A stretch of 64,000 bases of DNA, from positions 149,268,641 through 149,332,640 of the forward strand of contig NC_080570.1 in the NCBI RefSeq assembly GCF_030247185.1. Direction: 5' to 3'. The DNA is from Malaya genurostris. Lineage: Eukaryota > Arthropoda > Insecta > Diptera > Culicidae. Shown one piece after another: positions 32,733 through 44,465 of this stretch. The notes below the pieces were generated by a model. The model worked only from the letters and a program-made list of their open reading frames with translations, was not told the DNA's origin and made no database searches. Each line of letters begins with the position of its first letter. Position 1 is the first letter of the stretch. The position numbers and the translations under genes are program-made.

Positions 32733-34035
32733 AACCATATTTACTTTTCTTCACTTTTCGTCTTCGACTCGTCAGTACATCGGAATTACTTTAACATTTT
32801 TCCATCCCCTAGAGAAGTTACGGTCTGTTAGAACCGAATTAATTTTTTGGATGGGTTTCTCACGTACAAGAAACAAGTAGGACTACTGGGAGATAGAACT
32901 GAAAAATGACCAGCCGAGATTATTTTGTCCACAATTTAACTGAACGTGTTTTGCATTTAGATAACCTAAAACGAAAATTTTGCATTTAGAGACACCCCCG
33001 ATTAAGGGGTTAAGGGGGGATGGGGGGGTTTGGGTGTAAACGATGAAAAAATAATCATTTTTGCGAATTTTTTTTCCAGAATTATCGTTCAACAAAATAA
33101 ATTCAAATGTTTTGCATAATAAAAAGCATCATTCGAACAACATTTTGTAATTTTTTCGTGGAAGTATTGAGAAATAAGTCGGTGAAGAGGAATTTTCGAG
33201 AACGCTTCCTAAAAATCATGATTTGCGGTGTCCACTGTATCTCAGCGCAGACTAATCAGAAGTGAACATAGGAATGCAGCATAGTTAGAGAAGAAGTTTT
33301 TCTAGACCATAACGTTTTTGTTTGATTTTTTTAATTTTTTTAATTTTTGAAGGTTGTTCAAAGTGAAAACTACGATTTTTCTCGAAAAAATCCGCCATTT
33401 TGTAGCTGTTAATCCCAAAGTAACAAACAACGGAAAAGAAAACGTTAGGATCTTGTTTTTTATAGGTAGAAAATGTGTGCAAAATTTGAAAAAAAATTGG
33501 TGCAGTAGTTTTTGAATGACGATGGACACGGACTAACTACTAATCCTTCGCTTCTTTTAACGAAGTGAATTTAGGCAAAATACTGGAAAATAAAATGATC
33601 TACACCCATATGAATTCAACTTTTTTCCAACATCGAATTTTATCCTCTTTCAACACTAAAGTCATCGACAGCTTGAGTATCGAAATAGAAACCATTCATG
33701 GGGTTTATTTTATGATAGAAGCATATTTGCCATTCCAATGCACCGATTTTAAAAATAAATTTCTTTAATGGCGATTGACAAACAAGATTTCGTAATGGGG
33801 GAGCTAATTGGAAAACATGTTCAGTGGAATTGTGAGCGAAACTAAACAACTCTGCTGGTTATTTTTCAGCTCTATCTCGCAGTAGTCCTACTTGTTTCTT
33901 TTACGTGAGAAATCCATCCAAAAAATTGGTTCGGTTCTAACAGACCCTAACTTCTCCAGGCAATGGAAAAACGCTAACGTAATGCCGATGCACTGACGAA
34001 TCGAAGACGAAAGGTAAAGAAAAGTAGATATGGTT
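32733..34035. mobile_element. 1.3 kb non-autonomous element with ~180-bp terminal inverted repeats
   Basis: The left arm runs from AACCATAT at 32733 to about 32920. Its landmarks TTTTCGTCTTCGACTCGTCAG, GTCTGTTAGAACCGAA, AAACAAGTAGGACTACTG and GAACTGAAAAATGACCAGC all recur inverted between about 33850 and 34035, in mirror order. The roughly 930-bp interior is AT-rich with no convincing coding frame. No target duplication was identified with certainty. Confidence 0.82.
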
Positions 34036-35440
34036 GACAAACTTGAACACAGTTATTTTCCAAGTATAGGCATTGGAATGAACGGGGATACGATTATCTC
34101 ACAAAAGAATCGAATTGACACGAAAATTACAGTGACAACGTTAAACTATGCAGATTATCTGAACCATCAAAAAGTTTCAAAACTTTAAACACACCGTGCA
34201 TAAATTTGTTGAATGGCAATTTAAGAATAACAACCATGTTTTTAATAGTCGATAAAGTTGAAAGTTACAACCGCACTAATTTTGAAACTAGTAGGTGTTT
34301 ATGAGTTTACCCACTTATTAGCATCGTCTTAAATCGTAAACCAAGTGATAATTAGCTGATAGTTAATCATTTTACAGACAGACAGACAGTAGGGATGGAG
34401 AGAAGGAGGGGCTCATTTCAATTTTCACAATCCTATCTGCCATCTTTGTAGCCGAGGTAGCCGAGGCCATTAAAAATTCACACTAAACCATGAACACTAT
34501 AAAATCCTCGGCTCGACTCTGTGTGGCGGTGTTAATCCGTCAATTTAACGATGTGCGTGTGTCGTTACAAATCGGCATTAGTCTGAAACCGTGTTGGTTG
34601 TCCATCGCCTTCCCATCAGGAAGATGGATAGAGTATGTCTCCTGCAATAAACGGGAAAGACTCCAGCCCGAGGTGGAACGAGTTCTACAAGTGGCTTTAA
34701 AACTATTATAAATTCGGTTGATGATCGCCATTGGCAAACACTGTCGGAGTAGTCCATCAACAGGTACCTATAAAGTAGCCCCATATTCAATGGATGTCGT
34801 TTTTTTCTTCTTTGACCATTTCATAGAAGGTAGGTTCCATAGAATCCTAAAAGCTGCCAGCTATGGCAGATATGGGGAAAGAGTTGCATATCAACCAGAG
34901 GAGAGTAGTTGTTTCTAATGCGGAGGTTTGCTCTTTGTTAACCAGGACTGACGTCGGATCACATGGGGCGAAAATGTCATCCTCGTTGGGTGTGGGAGTC
35001 CATTTGATTACTCGTCCGTCGGTTCGGTTCGGCTTCAGCCTTCATCCTGTTCGAAGAGTCACGTTTTACCTACGATGATACGCTGACTGGTCGCCAATGC
35101 CAATCACTTCACGATGCCATGTCATGCAGTGACACTCTCGGTGAAGGGTTTCAATTCAATGAATGACCTTTTGTTGACGCGTTGGCACGATGAGCTGAAT
35201 GGCCTTTTCAACGGAATCGGGACGATGCGGTCCAATCGTTAGATTTTAAATCGGAACAAAAACTCGCTTTTTATCTGTTGCTTTTCGCTGTTTTTATCGT
35301 AACCAGGTTGAACAATGTAACGAACGAATTGTAATTGGCGTGACGGGAATTGTTTGAATATGCATCGGTAGTATTGAAAAGAGAAAATATGCACGTTTAA
35401 CTCAGTTGACAGAAGTATGTACAAAAATAATTGACAAATA
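34036..35440. other. Mostly single-copy-looking stretch
   Basis: 34480-35240 is GC-richer and free of the window's repeats. Short open frames there (for example 34490-34711) show no recognisable family. Confidence 0.3.
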
Positions 35441-35469
35441 GTTACAATAATACTAATTATTATCGATTT

Positions 35470-35560
35470 CTTTTTCGTTTCGTCTTAGATTCATCAGTGC
35501 ATTACCCGTTTATATTGAACCACTGGTGCACTAACATGAACATGAACCAACCACCTCAAT
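35470..35560 (+). repeat. Fragment of the TCATCAGTGCATTA MITE family
   Basis: TTTTCGTTTCGTCTTAGATT then CATCAGTGCATTACCCGTTT, one end only. Confidence 0.55.
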
Positions 35561-35620
35561 TCATTCGTCGTCCCATTTTTGATTGAGGAGAGTTGGCATC
35601 ACTGGGAGTACCTAACTAAT

Positions 35621-35657
35621 TGAGAGCCGGATATCCTAACCACTAGACAATATGGGA
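35621..35657 (-). pseudogene. 5' half of a tRNA-Glu (CTC), truncated in the anticodon loop
   Basis: The complement of 35657-35621 starts TCCCATATTGTCTAGTGGTT, the 5' end of insect tRNA-Glu. It continues through the D arm to GGCTCTCA, which includes anticodon CTC. After that A the sequence no longer resembles a tRNA: the anticodon 3' stem, T arm (B box) and acceptor 3' strand are missing. It is not a functional gene. Confidence 0.75.
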
Positions 35658-36294
35658 TGCTGATTTGGCATAATGAAAAATGTTACTGTAAATTTAACGC
35701 CCACAATTAAACAATGTTAATCGATCGAAGCGCCACCTACATATCAATATTGGTGTTATCAGATTTATATGGAATGTATGAAATTCGTGTTATTCAAGTT
35801 GAAAATCTAAAATTGGTTTGAAGCAAACCCATTCGCGAGTGTTTATTTCATTTTTTCAGTAGTGATGTGTCTTCTCGCGTTGCTTACAGCGATGCGAATA
35901 GGAGAAGCAGGATACTGGTGAGATCGATGTTTCAAATTTTTCTTATTTACAATGTCGTATTATATTTCTCCTCACTGAAAATAGGCCTAGACTAAACTCC
36001 GTCAATTATTCGGGGAATGTTTGATCGATGGATTTGTTTTTCTGCGGGTTAAACGCTAAATTTATGACGCGTCCCTGAAGTTTATAACCGTACAGATATT
36101 TCTTACCATCGTGCTTAACTAGGACGTATGTAAATATAGTAAAGATTGAGAGGAGGATCCATTTGGTATTTCATTATCGCGTAACGCGTTGATGTTCGAT
36201 TTATGATGATCGAGTAATATCTTGCCAGTATTAAGGTTAACTATTAAAACAATATAACGCAATGAATTGAAAGTATGAATTGATAGCGAACCTC

Positions 36295-36430
36295 CCGACA
36301 GCCGGCTGCCCGGAGTTTTACGTGTTTCTGAAGGAATTTTGTTTTTCAGTAGGAAGCACATATTAATACAACACGATAAAATTGCAACGTATTCTTGGTA
36401 GCCGGCTACCCAGAGCAATAAGCACATGAT
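36295..36430. repeat. Dispersed repeat with palindrome GGTAGCCGGCTACC
   Basis: It runs from AGCCGGCTGCCCGGAGTTTT to TTCTTGGTAGCCGGCTACC and CAGAGCAATAA. The 14-bp palindrome is at 36397-36410. Related copies are at 38438-38595 (GGTAGCCTGGCTACC at 38547) and, as one end only, at 38086. Confidence 0.7.
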
Positions 36431-36489
36431 AATATTGATTATTTGAGCTTGGCGAATAAAAAAAATTAATAACAGAAAGCAGCCGGTTT

Positions 36490-37010
36490 TTTCCAGTTGT
36501 AGTTGTACCTGTTTTACCAGGTTTTAGAATGCCAGAAAACCAGAAAACACCATGTTGATCCTAAAAAATACAGAACATGATTTTTTTTTCAGAAGCAATC
36601 TGGCCTTGCAGTCCAGTAGGCTTTTCACGGAACAGACATCCTTTCCATCGGCAGTAATAATCCGATGCACAAAAAAATCCTTTTGTACCTGGCGAGCAGC
36701 ATTGCACAAATGCTTTTTCGGGTTTCTTTCTGACTGTCAGTCAATCCATGCGGCTCCCATTTTCTGACCTTCAAAACGTTCAACATGACTTTCAAACGCA
36801 AAGATATGCTACAAGTGGTACGTATGACGTATGACCATAATCTTCGTCAAACAATGCATGCGATTCGGCGTCTTCAAACCTTTTCATTGGTCTGCCACGT
36901 TCTTCGTTTCTCACGTCGAAAACACCATTTCGAAACTACTCTTTGCTCTGTGTTTCACCAAGTGTGTGTGCCAGTTGTCAGAATGAACAATTGTGACTAT
37001 TGGCAGAGTT
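36490..37010 (-). pseudogene. Mariner-like transposase remnant
   Basis: Minus-strand translation in shifting frames gives the mariner order: WFRRFRREKRRTW, MKRFEDAESHALFDEDYGHT, FFVHRIITADGK (the first catalytic Asp region, usually HRIVTGDEKW) and GQIASEKKIMFCIF. Several frameshifts occur and the key TGDE block is degraded. Confidence 0.72.
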
Positions 37011-37227
37011 CAACAGCCCACACATTTATTGTTTTAACTATTTAAACCTAGAGGGCGGTGTTTTATCGGTACACCTGGTAGACATTGAAGCTACATACTT
37101 CAGGCATGTTGAGGCAAAAACCAGCCGTGATGATTGGCAAGCTTAAGATAAATCGTAAAATGAGTTCTTCAATACAAAATTTAGGAAACATCGATAGTAA
37201 TTATTCATATTTTCGTATCATTTGCAG

Positions 37228-37468
37228 AACCACCATGGTTTAAAATAAAAAAACGACGCGGTTCGAGCTACTCGAAGGAATTCAACAGCAATATGCGAAC
37301 TTCGATGAGAATGTATGACTATTCGAAACAAGAACTACAAATGTTGAACCCAAACATTGCCAAGCTCAAGGCAATTTCCATGCAAAGATGGAAGTCGGCT
37401 AACAAGAAGGTGGACGAATTCCAGTTGAATAACGACTATTGGTTTTGGGGAACATTCGAAATTCCAAG
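37228..37468 (+). CDS. Candidate internal exon of an unrecognised protein
   Basis: A 241-bp open stretch bounded by an acceptor (pyrimidine-rich tract ending TCATTTGCAG at 37227) and a donor (CCAAG then GTAACT at 37469). With two leading bases, 79 codons stay open and two bases remain at the end. The translation includes SSYSKEFNSNMRTSMRMYDY, QMLNPNIAKLKAISMQRWKS and LNNDYWFWGTFEIP, which is compositionally protein-like (W, Y, M, N) rather than low-complexity. I do not recognise the family. No partner exon was found within about 1 kb on either side. It may belong to a host gene with long introns, a decayed gene, or an exon of a larger mobile element. Confidence 0.4.
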
Positions 37469-37617
37469 GTAACTTTAACTTGGTATGATTCTTTTTCAAC
37501 ACGTTTTTTCTGTACGTCCAACTTCATAAATAATTTTTATATTACATATTTGACTGTTCGCAACCCAAGTAATTATTAATTCAAAGTTTAGCGACAACAT
37601 ATTTCGGATTCTATTTC

Positions 37618-37790
37618 TAGGGGCTGGGGTCCACTAGGAGATTGATAGTACCTATTAGCTCTCTCCGGACTGTACCAGCCTAGATGCCGTGTGGAATCCG
37701 GCGGAAAAAAATGAACCAAGAATAGATCCACTGGGTTCCTGTTTCCATGTCATAAAAGGCGACAATTGCAGGAGTTTCTTTCTCCTTTCA
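37618..37790 (+). repeat. Dispersed repeat (GGGTCCACTAGGAGATTG ... AAAGGCGACAATTG)
   Basis: Similar to 61005-61175 over its whole length, with common blocks GGCTGGNGTCCACTAG, GCCGTGTGGNATCCG and AAAGGCGACAATTG. The family is unknown to me. Confidence 0.65.
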
Positions 37791-37799
37791 GTTATCAGA

Positions 37800-38430
37800 T
37801 ATTTTCAATGTTTTACTTCTGATTACTCTATTTTACTAAATCATCTCTTTATTCAACCTATCAATTTCCGTCTAGCTTCGTAGAAAAGTTTTATTAGGAA
37901 TGATTTCTTCTTCCATGTTATTGATTGTCTTTCAGGATTATAAAATGAATGATAAAAATCAACCATTGCGCAAATCCGTTTATATTACAAAGTTAATAAC
38001 AGAGATGACATGTATCGGTATATTGAATACATAGTAAAAAAACACTTGATATTAATATTTCAAACAGTAAATTAATATTTTTCTCGGTAGCCGGCTGCCC
38101 AGATCAACTAATATAACCAATTAATAATTTTAATAAATAATTAAAATAATAAAGCGGAAATAATAAAGAATCAAGACGCGTGTGAAATCTGTTGACCTTT
38201 GTTTGATGATTTAAAATGATTTTATAATAACTGTTTAGAATATTTCAATGCAATGAATCAACTTTTTTGTCTAAATCCTATTCGCTCGTTTATTTTGTAT
38301 CACGTAGTTTCATTTATAAAAACGTGCTTAATCCACCTAGCAGTGAGATGATACCTTTTTTTATCAATCCGAATGTGTTTTTTTTGCATGACTAAAAAAA
38401 ACGCGAAAGGTAGATGCATAAACGAGTGAC
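37800..38430. other. AT-rich stretch with repeat ends
   Basis: TTAATCCACCTAGCAGTGAG near 38328 is another end of the CCACCTAGTGGTG family. No genes seen. Confidence 0.35.
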
Positions 38431-38437
38431 TGCATAC

Positions 38438-38595
38438 TCGACAGCCGGCTGTCCGGAGTTTTGTCAATTTCGGAGATTGACTGTTTCGTGCATTATATTG
38501 CCAGCACAAAGTAACACAGAAAACGATAATACTTTAAAACGTTCTTGGTAGCCTGGCTACCCAGAGCAATAAACACATGATAACATTATTAAAAC
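38438..38595. repeat. Second copy of the AGCCGGCT repeat
   Basis: CAGCCGGCTGTCCGGAGTTTT to GGTAGCCTGGCTACCCAGAG and CAATAAACACATGATAA, collinear with 36295-36430. Confidence 0.7.
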
Positions 38596-38599
38596 ATTT

Positions 38600-40700
38600 A
38601 CTAACAAAGTATCCTCTCCTGTGATGCATGTGGGAATGCAGAGGATTCCTCGGTTCTTCGTAGCAACATGCATCGAACTAACAATCCTTTCCCTCCCAAG
38701 TAGATCTGCATTCGGACGTGGCCGGCGTCGGTATTGATCAGCATGCATGGTTCAATACAGTTTGCACAGTGTGAAACAATGTGTTATTCCCAAACATGTT
38801 ATTTCAAAAAATCATTTTGCAATCTCAATTGGTCCAGATCAATAACGGAGTAGCAACACACGGGCGGTCTCTAATGCTAATGCTAATGCTAACATATTTC
38901 GGATTCTATTTCTCTGGATATAACTTTATTTAGTGAGGAATCACTCGTAAATTCTTAGAGAACCTGCTGCAATCGAATACCGGGGGTAGAAGAAATTTAT
39001 CACAATATTCTTGAATAGAAGAAAATCTTAAAATGTCATTCTCTTCACAAAATTGTCTTTTCTTTTTGATTAATATGGCAGTTGAGCTCCGATTCGATAT
39101 ATTTTTGAAAGAAAGAAAATTGCGAATAGATTTCGCCTAGTTCCGTCATTTGCAATCCCCGTATAGTTGAAAAAGAAATTTTTGGACACATGAAAAAGAA
39201 TAAAAAAAAAACTAGTTGAAGATTTTGTGAAGGAAATTCTAAAAGACAATTTTTTTAGTGATAAAACAGATTAAAAACATACGAGGCAACGTCGTTTAAG
39301 TATTCCAATAGCGTACCACTGAAAAATCGGTTCGAAATGTTTTCACGAACCAATCAGAGCTTACCCTAATGATGTCATCCTCTCGACCGTACGAACTAAC
39401 GTACATAAGGGAATTCATAAATGTATGATACGACCATTTGTCTCACAGTCAGCTTCGAACTGTAGTGAGCGAGGCAAGTAGTTTGACTAGTGAGATGGAT
39501 GATAAAACTGAAAGTTACATTAATTCGCTCGAAAGATGATGCATTGTGTGCGGACTGTGGAATTCTGTCGGCTTCACACCGTGTCCGGTTGAGGATATTG
39601 AGTCTAAATCAGCTGTACATTTTGATTCTCCGATAACTAGCAGACAATTTAGAACGTTCGACGATACATTTTTTGGACCTACCTTGTATCTCGGTGATTT
39701 TTGATGGATTTGCCATTTGGATCTAACTGCAAATGACAGATTCTCTTCGTTTACTCAAAAAGTGATGTTTTGAGCTATTTTCAAATCTAAGGTAGCGATA
39801 GAGTTGAATCCTAGATAGATTAGATTCACTATTATTCAAATATTTTTCAAATTTAAATCTGTTGGGGAGATATTTTGAAAATTGAATTTTTAATGTCATC
39901 GTGATCGGTCGTGTCTCGTACACAATCTGGACAGGAATTTCAAATAAAGAAATAGGTGAAATCTCTTTGCAATTTTCTTTTCTCTCAAAATTTAGGTTTT
40001 GCAGTAAGATCTTAGATCATAGAATAATTTTCGAAAGGTTATGATTGTGAGCTTTGAAATTTCTACTAAATGTAAAAGTTAAAGCCTTAGAGATTAAAAC
40101 TTAGCTCCCACATCTCGAAACAAAAATCAAAAACCCATCTGCTGAAAAACCACGATCAGCCTACTCAGACGAAACAATGCGTAGCTCGCACACACCGATG
40201 ACCATCCAGTAGTTAGATCCTTAATTAGTAACATGCACTTCAGTCAGAACTAATTGGCTCAAGTGGCACGTTCCTATTCATGCACTTTAAACAAAGTACG
40301 AATAAGTTAATGTAATTATCATTCAAGTAAGTTTCCAGTGTCACAATTATTGTATGATTTGAAATGATAATAAGTATAAATAAAGCACAGTCTTGGTATT
40401 ACATTATTCTATGTGGGAAATGTTAGAATAGACTTTGTTGTCGCTGTCGCTACGAATCCGTCCCGGATTCACAAATAAAATTGCGTTCGAACAATAGATG
40501 CTTCCTAGATAGTGTCATTAACTTTCATCAATTTTGAACTAGGCTTAAATTTACACTATTGCATCTGATTGAATAGATTGCACTATTTTCAACATAACGC
40601 CGTTAAAATAAACTTCAATAGTAGCACTTTGAGTGATACTATTCCCAGTCACATAGAAAAATGATTATTCACAAGAGCCACTTTTACGTCGTCTAAAGCT
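38600..40700. other. AT-rich stretch without recognisable genes
   Basis: Contains a short CTAATG triplication near 38872-38891 and a CCAATCAGAG box at 39350. A stop-interrupted frame near 39490-39720 includes CIVCGLWNSVGFTPC, but no family could be assigned. Confidence 0.3.
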
Positions 40701-41800
40701 TTATTGACACAACCGTCAAATTGAGTTACATCTGTGTCCACAAAACACAACCATCTCAAATATTCATTAGGAAACAGCGCGCTTCAAGACGGCTGCCACT
40801 TACCGATATCGAAAATCCACAATCAATTGAGAGAGGGAGGGACCGCGTTTCCTGTTGTGTAAGACATTACAAATTACAAATGCAGGTCAGCAACCAAAAA
40901 CGGTATCCTTTTCTGATCCGATCCCACTGGAAAGGCCGGAACACGGCCAGTGGAAGAAGGAGGAGGAGGAGGTCAAGGAGGTCCTTCGATGGGGATAACC
41001 TTTCAATCAACCTGAGTAAGACTGAACTGAACAATTCTTGACAGCAACCCCTGAAACAGGAAAGCTAGTCATACTTTCTGCGAAGCCCGAAGGATGATTA
41101 TTTACATAACAAATCCGACACGACACGACAGGACAGGACAGGACAGGACTTCGAACCACGGGTTGTCACGCTTTCCTGATAACCTAATCAGGATATGTCA
41201 ATAGAGTGCGGCCAGGTTCCGACGACTGTTGCGAAACAAAACGTCAGGAAACGTCAAAATCGCTGTGTGTGTGCGGTTTAATCAAAATTTAAATAATTCA
41301 CAATCGTCATATTTCCTTCGGTCGCCAGCGAGCCAAAGCGGACCAGGGGAAAAACGTTCGTTTGGCAAGGGGGCTTCCGCAGTCTACTTCCTTACCGTTG
41401 GAAAAGAGCAGACGGTGTCATAAGAATAAGAACGGCGGCTACCCGGGCCAAGGGTTGAGTGATTGCCTTTGTTTCGTTTTGACGACGCCACGGTCTCCTC
41501 GCAGGATGAAGGAGTTTCGACAAGACGCATCAACCATCCTGGCTGAATAGCGTGGTAGTTGGTGGGGGACGGTAGAAAGCAAATTTGAATATTTGATAGC
41601 TTGTATTTTAACTGGATTTCCGCGCCTAGCGCTGCCTGTCACTGCGACAGGTGGACCGATACGATTTGGGGTTTTTGGCCCGCAACGCGTGAATGAATTT
41701 CTTTCGAGAGATTTTCCCGTCACCGAAGGACATTGTGAAAGGGTGCAAATTGAAGAGCTATTCATTAGGATTATCAATGGAAATACGATTTGACTGATGA
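40701..41800. other. GC-richer, mostly single-copy region
   Basis: A (GACAG)n run lies at about 41124-41148. It is followed by GGACTTCGAACCACGGG, the inverse of a tRNA-like B box, so a SINE fragment may lie at 41120-41210. Overlapping frames on both strands at 41440-41790 show no family. Confidence 0.3.
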
Positions 41801-43470
41801 AGTTGTCATGGGGAGAAGTGCTCTAGCTCGAATGCTTAGATCGTCTTAGAAGGCGATTCGATGATTCAATTTTGAATTTTAGTAGAAAAACGAAACGTCA
41901 GTTTTGTGTGCGGCTTCAGATATTTAATTCGAAGAAGTTTCCGCTTAACCGAATATGGTTGAATACTATTAGTACACACCATCGATAGTTTGTTCACGCG
42001 AAATTTCTATTTTCTTATGAATACCACCGACCTGACTAACAATAGCTTATGATTACATCTCCCAGAGTCAAGTGACATTATCTGACACTCAGTTCGGTTA
42101 GATTAAAAACTATCAGTACGTGTGTAGATTTCTCTGTGTATTTTGAAGGAAGCGGTACTGCAATTTGTTAAACTAATTTATACAAACTTGATTCAATACT
42201 TAATTTTGTTTACAGCAGCGTTTGCGAACGATCTCTTATCGAGAACGACAACTCTCTCATCCACGATGATATATGAATTCTTGATATATTAACGAGCCGC
42301 TGATATTGATGACAACAAACTTCTGCTCGAATGACGAGAAATCTATCCAGAGGTGAAAACGTGTTTTTTCGATTACATTACGATTACAAAAGGCAATTAA
42401 ATAACATCATTCATAAACAATGAAAAAATAATAAGTTCAAGTGTACTTCCTTGTGGCACTTCTCAACGGCTTGTAAAAAAAGCTTGGAACAGTCTAGCAA
42501 TTTCCGATTTTATCCGATAATTTGCTTGATAATGCACTGTTTTCATCGATAAGAATTTCATTTCTCTACGGTGGAAGGAATATTTTTAGAGGTAGTTTTT
42601 CTTACTTTCCGGATTAAAAAAATTAAAAAATTTCATACTGGTGACTGCAGCAGGAGCATTACGAACAACCTTTTCGAGTTGGGTTACTGAGATCTGAAGT
42701 CCAATCGATTGGATAACAAACGTGACACTATTTTGATGAATTTATTTTGCGAAAATTGAATTAATCCAAAAAAAATATCTTGGACATTAGCACAACTTTG
42801 TATCTTTACTCAACAAAGAAAGATACACAGTAGATAGAACGGGTTTTACTGAATTACGCCGTTTCAACGTGTTTGTACACATAGTTCTTGAAATAATATA
42901 AAAATTACTAAGATTTAGTTGATCCTGATTTTTCTTCATTTTCTGTTGTATATTGTATAAAAAAGATATGAGCATTTGAAGTAATTCTACATTGTTATAA
43001 TTTAAGTAAAATCTTTTCTGCTCAAGCAAATTAATATAATGATGTATGACATTCGGTTTGAATATCGTACTTCTCAGTAATTGCTGTACAAATTTGCTAT
43101 ATGGCAAAAACGGATATTACTATCGAAAGAATGGTTAGAAAATCACTGATGAATAAAATAGCCGAAATGATAATTTGTGATTAAATTACCACAGGGACGG
43201 GATATCCCGTACTCCATACATAATCATTGTTCTTATTTACCTTCCAGTTGGATACTGAAATGTGAGCTTCATGTTTAGCATCTTTGGTTTTTTCATGGGC
43301 AAATAGAATACCTGTCGGTTTTAAATAGTTGTTTGGTGCAGTGATTTAATAAGAAAAATCCGAGAGAATCGTCATCTGAATTTTGACGTGAATACGTCTT
43401 ACGCCTAGAATGGGTAGAACTTAATCGTGAATATCTTTGGTTTCTTGTATAGATTTTGGAACTTAATGCC
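41801..43470. other. AT-rich stretch, no gene called
   Basis: A minus-strand frame of 106 codons at 43107-42787 is AT-rich, lacks an ATG at its start and matches no family I know. Confidence 0.3.
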
Positions 43471-43479
43471 TTAACCTAA

Positions 43480-43790
43480 GTCTGGAACAGAATTCAGAAA
43501 CAAAATTTAAGATATGAAATCTAGTTCTGGATTTTAGATCTAAACTCCGTAATAAAAAATTTGTAACTGACTGCTGACCGCTGAATTTTGACTGCTGAAA
43601 TTTGAATTTACTTCCTAAGTTCTGTCTCTGAGGTCATTTTCAAATTCAGATTGAGCATGCTAGAATTGAATTCAAGCTCTGTACTCAGTTCTAGAATTTT
43701 TTCGGAACATGAATTCTGAAAATGAGTTCAGTTCCAGAATTCTAGAGCTAAATTTTTGAACTGAATTCTTGGACACAGTCTTCATCAGTC
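43480..43790. repeat. Degenerate GAATTCAGTTC minisatellite
   Basis: Runs of AATTCTGAA, GAGTTCAGTTCCAGAATTC and AACTGAATTC variants about 20-25 bp apart. The same composition recurs at 54790-55435. Confidence 0.6.
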
Positions 43791-43959
43791 GCGAACTTTC
43801 CGATTCGATTACACTCGTCAACACTCTAACAACACTTGTAAAAGTTTCTGGCCATAGCAATGCATGCTCTGAACTATATAATGATCTATCATTGTTGGTT
43901 TTGATGGAATTCCATGGATATTACTCACATATGGTCCTTTGATTTACTTTTCTGAATCT

Positions 43960-44460
43960 ATGAAAAAAATCCTATGTATTTCCAGTTTTTACGAACCAAA
44001 AAAATCGAAAAAATCAAATTCGATCTAATTACCTTCGATTCCACTACACATAACTGCCCAAACTACAGCCGATATGGTTCCATGCCGAAACGATCCACTA
44101 CAGTGAATTACGTAAAACAGGAGACTGCATTATTTCGCCATTTACTGTCAGTTCCGGAGTTGCTCAAGGTAGTAATCTGGGACCATTTGTATTCTTACCA
44201 TACCTGAACGATTCGAATAATTTGTTAAAACGCATGAAATTATCGTTCGCTGGTGATTTTAAACTCTTTCGTCTTATCAAAGCCCTTGAATGGATGAATT
44301 GAATTGGATGAATAAGGAGTAACAACTATTTTGTTAGAAATAAATAATAATTTGTAATCTGTTGGTACGAAAGATGAGGAGGTTTTATGTCTACTGCACT
44401 GCCTACTTGTCTCCAGTGGATTTTCCCCTGCTCAAAAAATAAAATAAAAATTAAAAAAAA
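43960..44460 (+). pseudogene. LINE reverse transcriptase fragment with 3' tail (LINE-B)
   Basis: Plus-strand pieces in shifting frames: SRYGSMPKRSTTVN, then SSGVAQGSNLGPFVFLPYLND and KLSFAGDFKLFRLIK, RT blocks of a Jockey/CR1-like element with the catalytic FADD decayed to FAGD. A large coding deletion then joins directly to the 3' tail (CTGTTGGTACGAAAGATGAG). The tail is shared with 46640-47165 and, inverted, with 61290-61400. Confidence 0.78.
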
Positions 44461-44465
44461 AATTT

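Noticed and set aside
39340..39500. Histone-type promoter (CCAATCAGAG box and TCAG start)
   Set aside because: Only one box matches, no histone coding sequence follows, and the frame downstream has a stop after 14 codons.
42787..43107. 106-codon minus-strand frame as an orphan gene
   Set aside because: AT-rich, no ATG at the beginning, no recognised family; chance is the simpler explanation.
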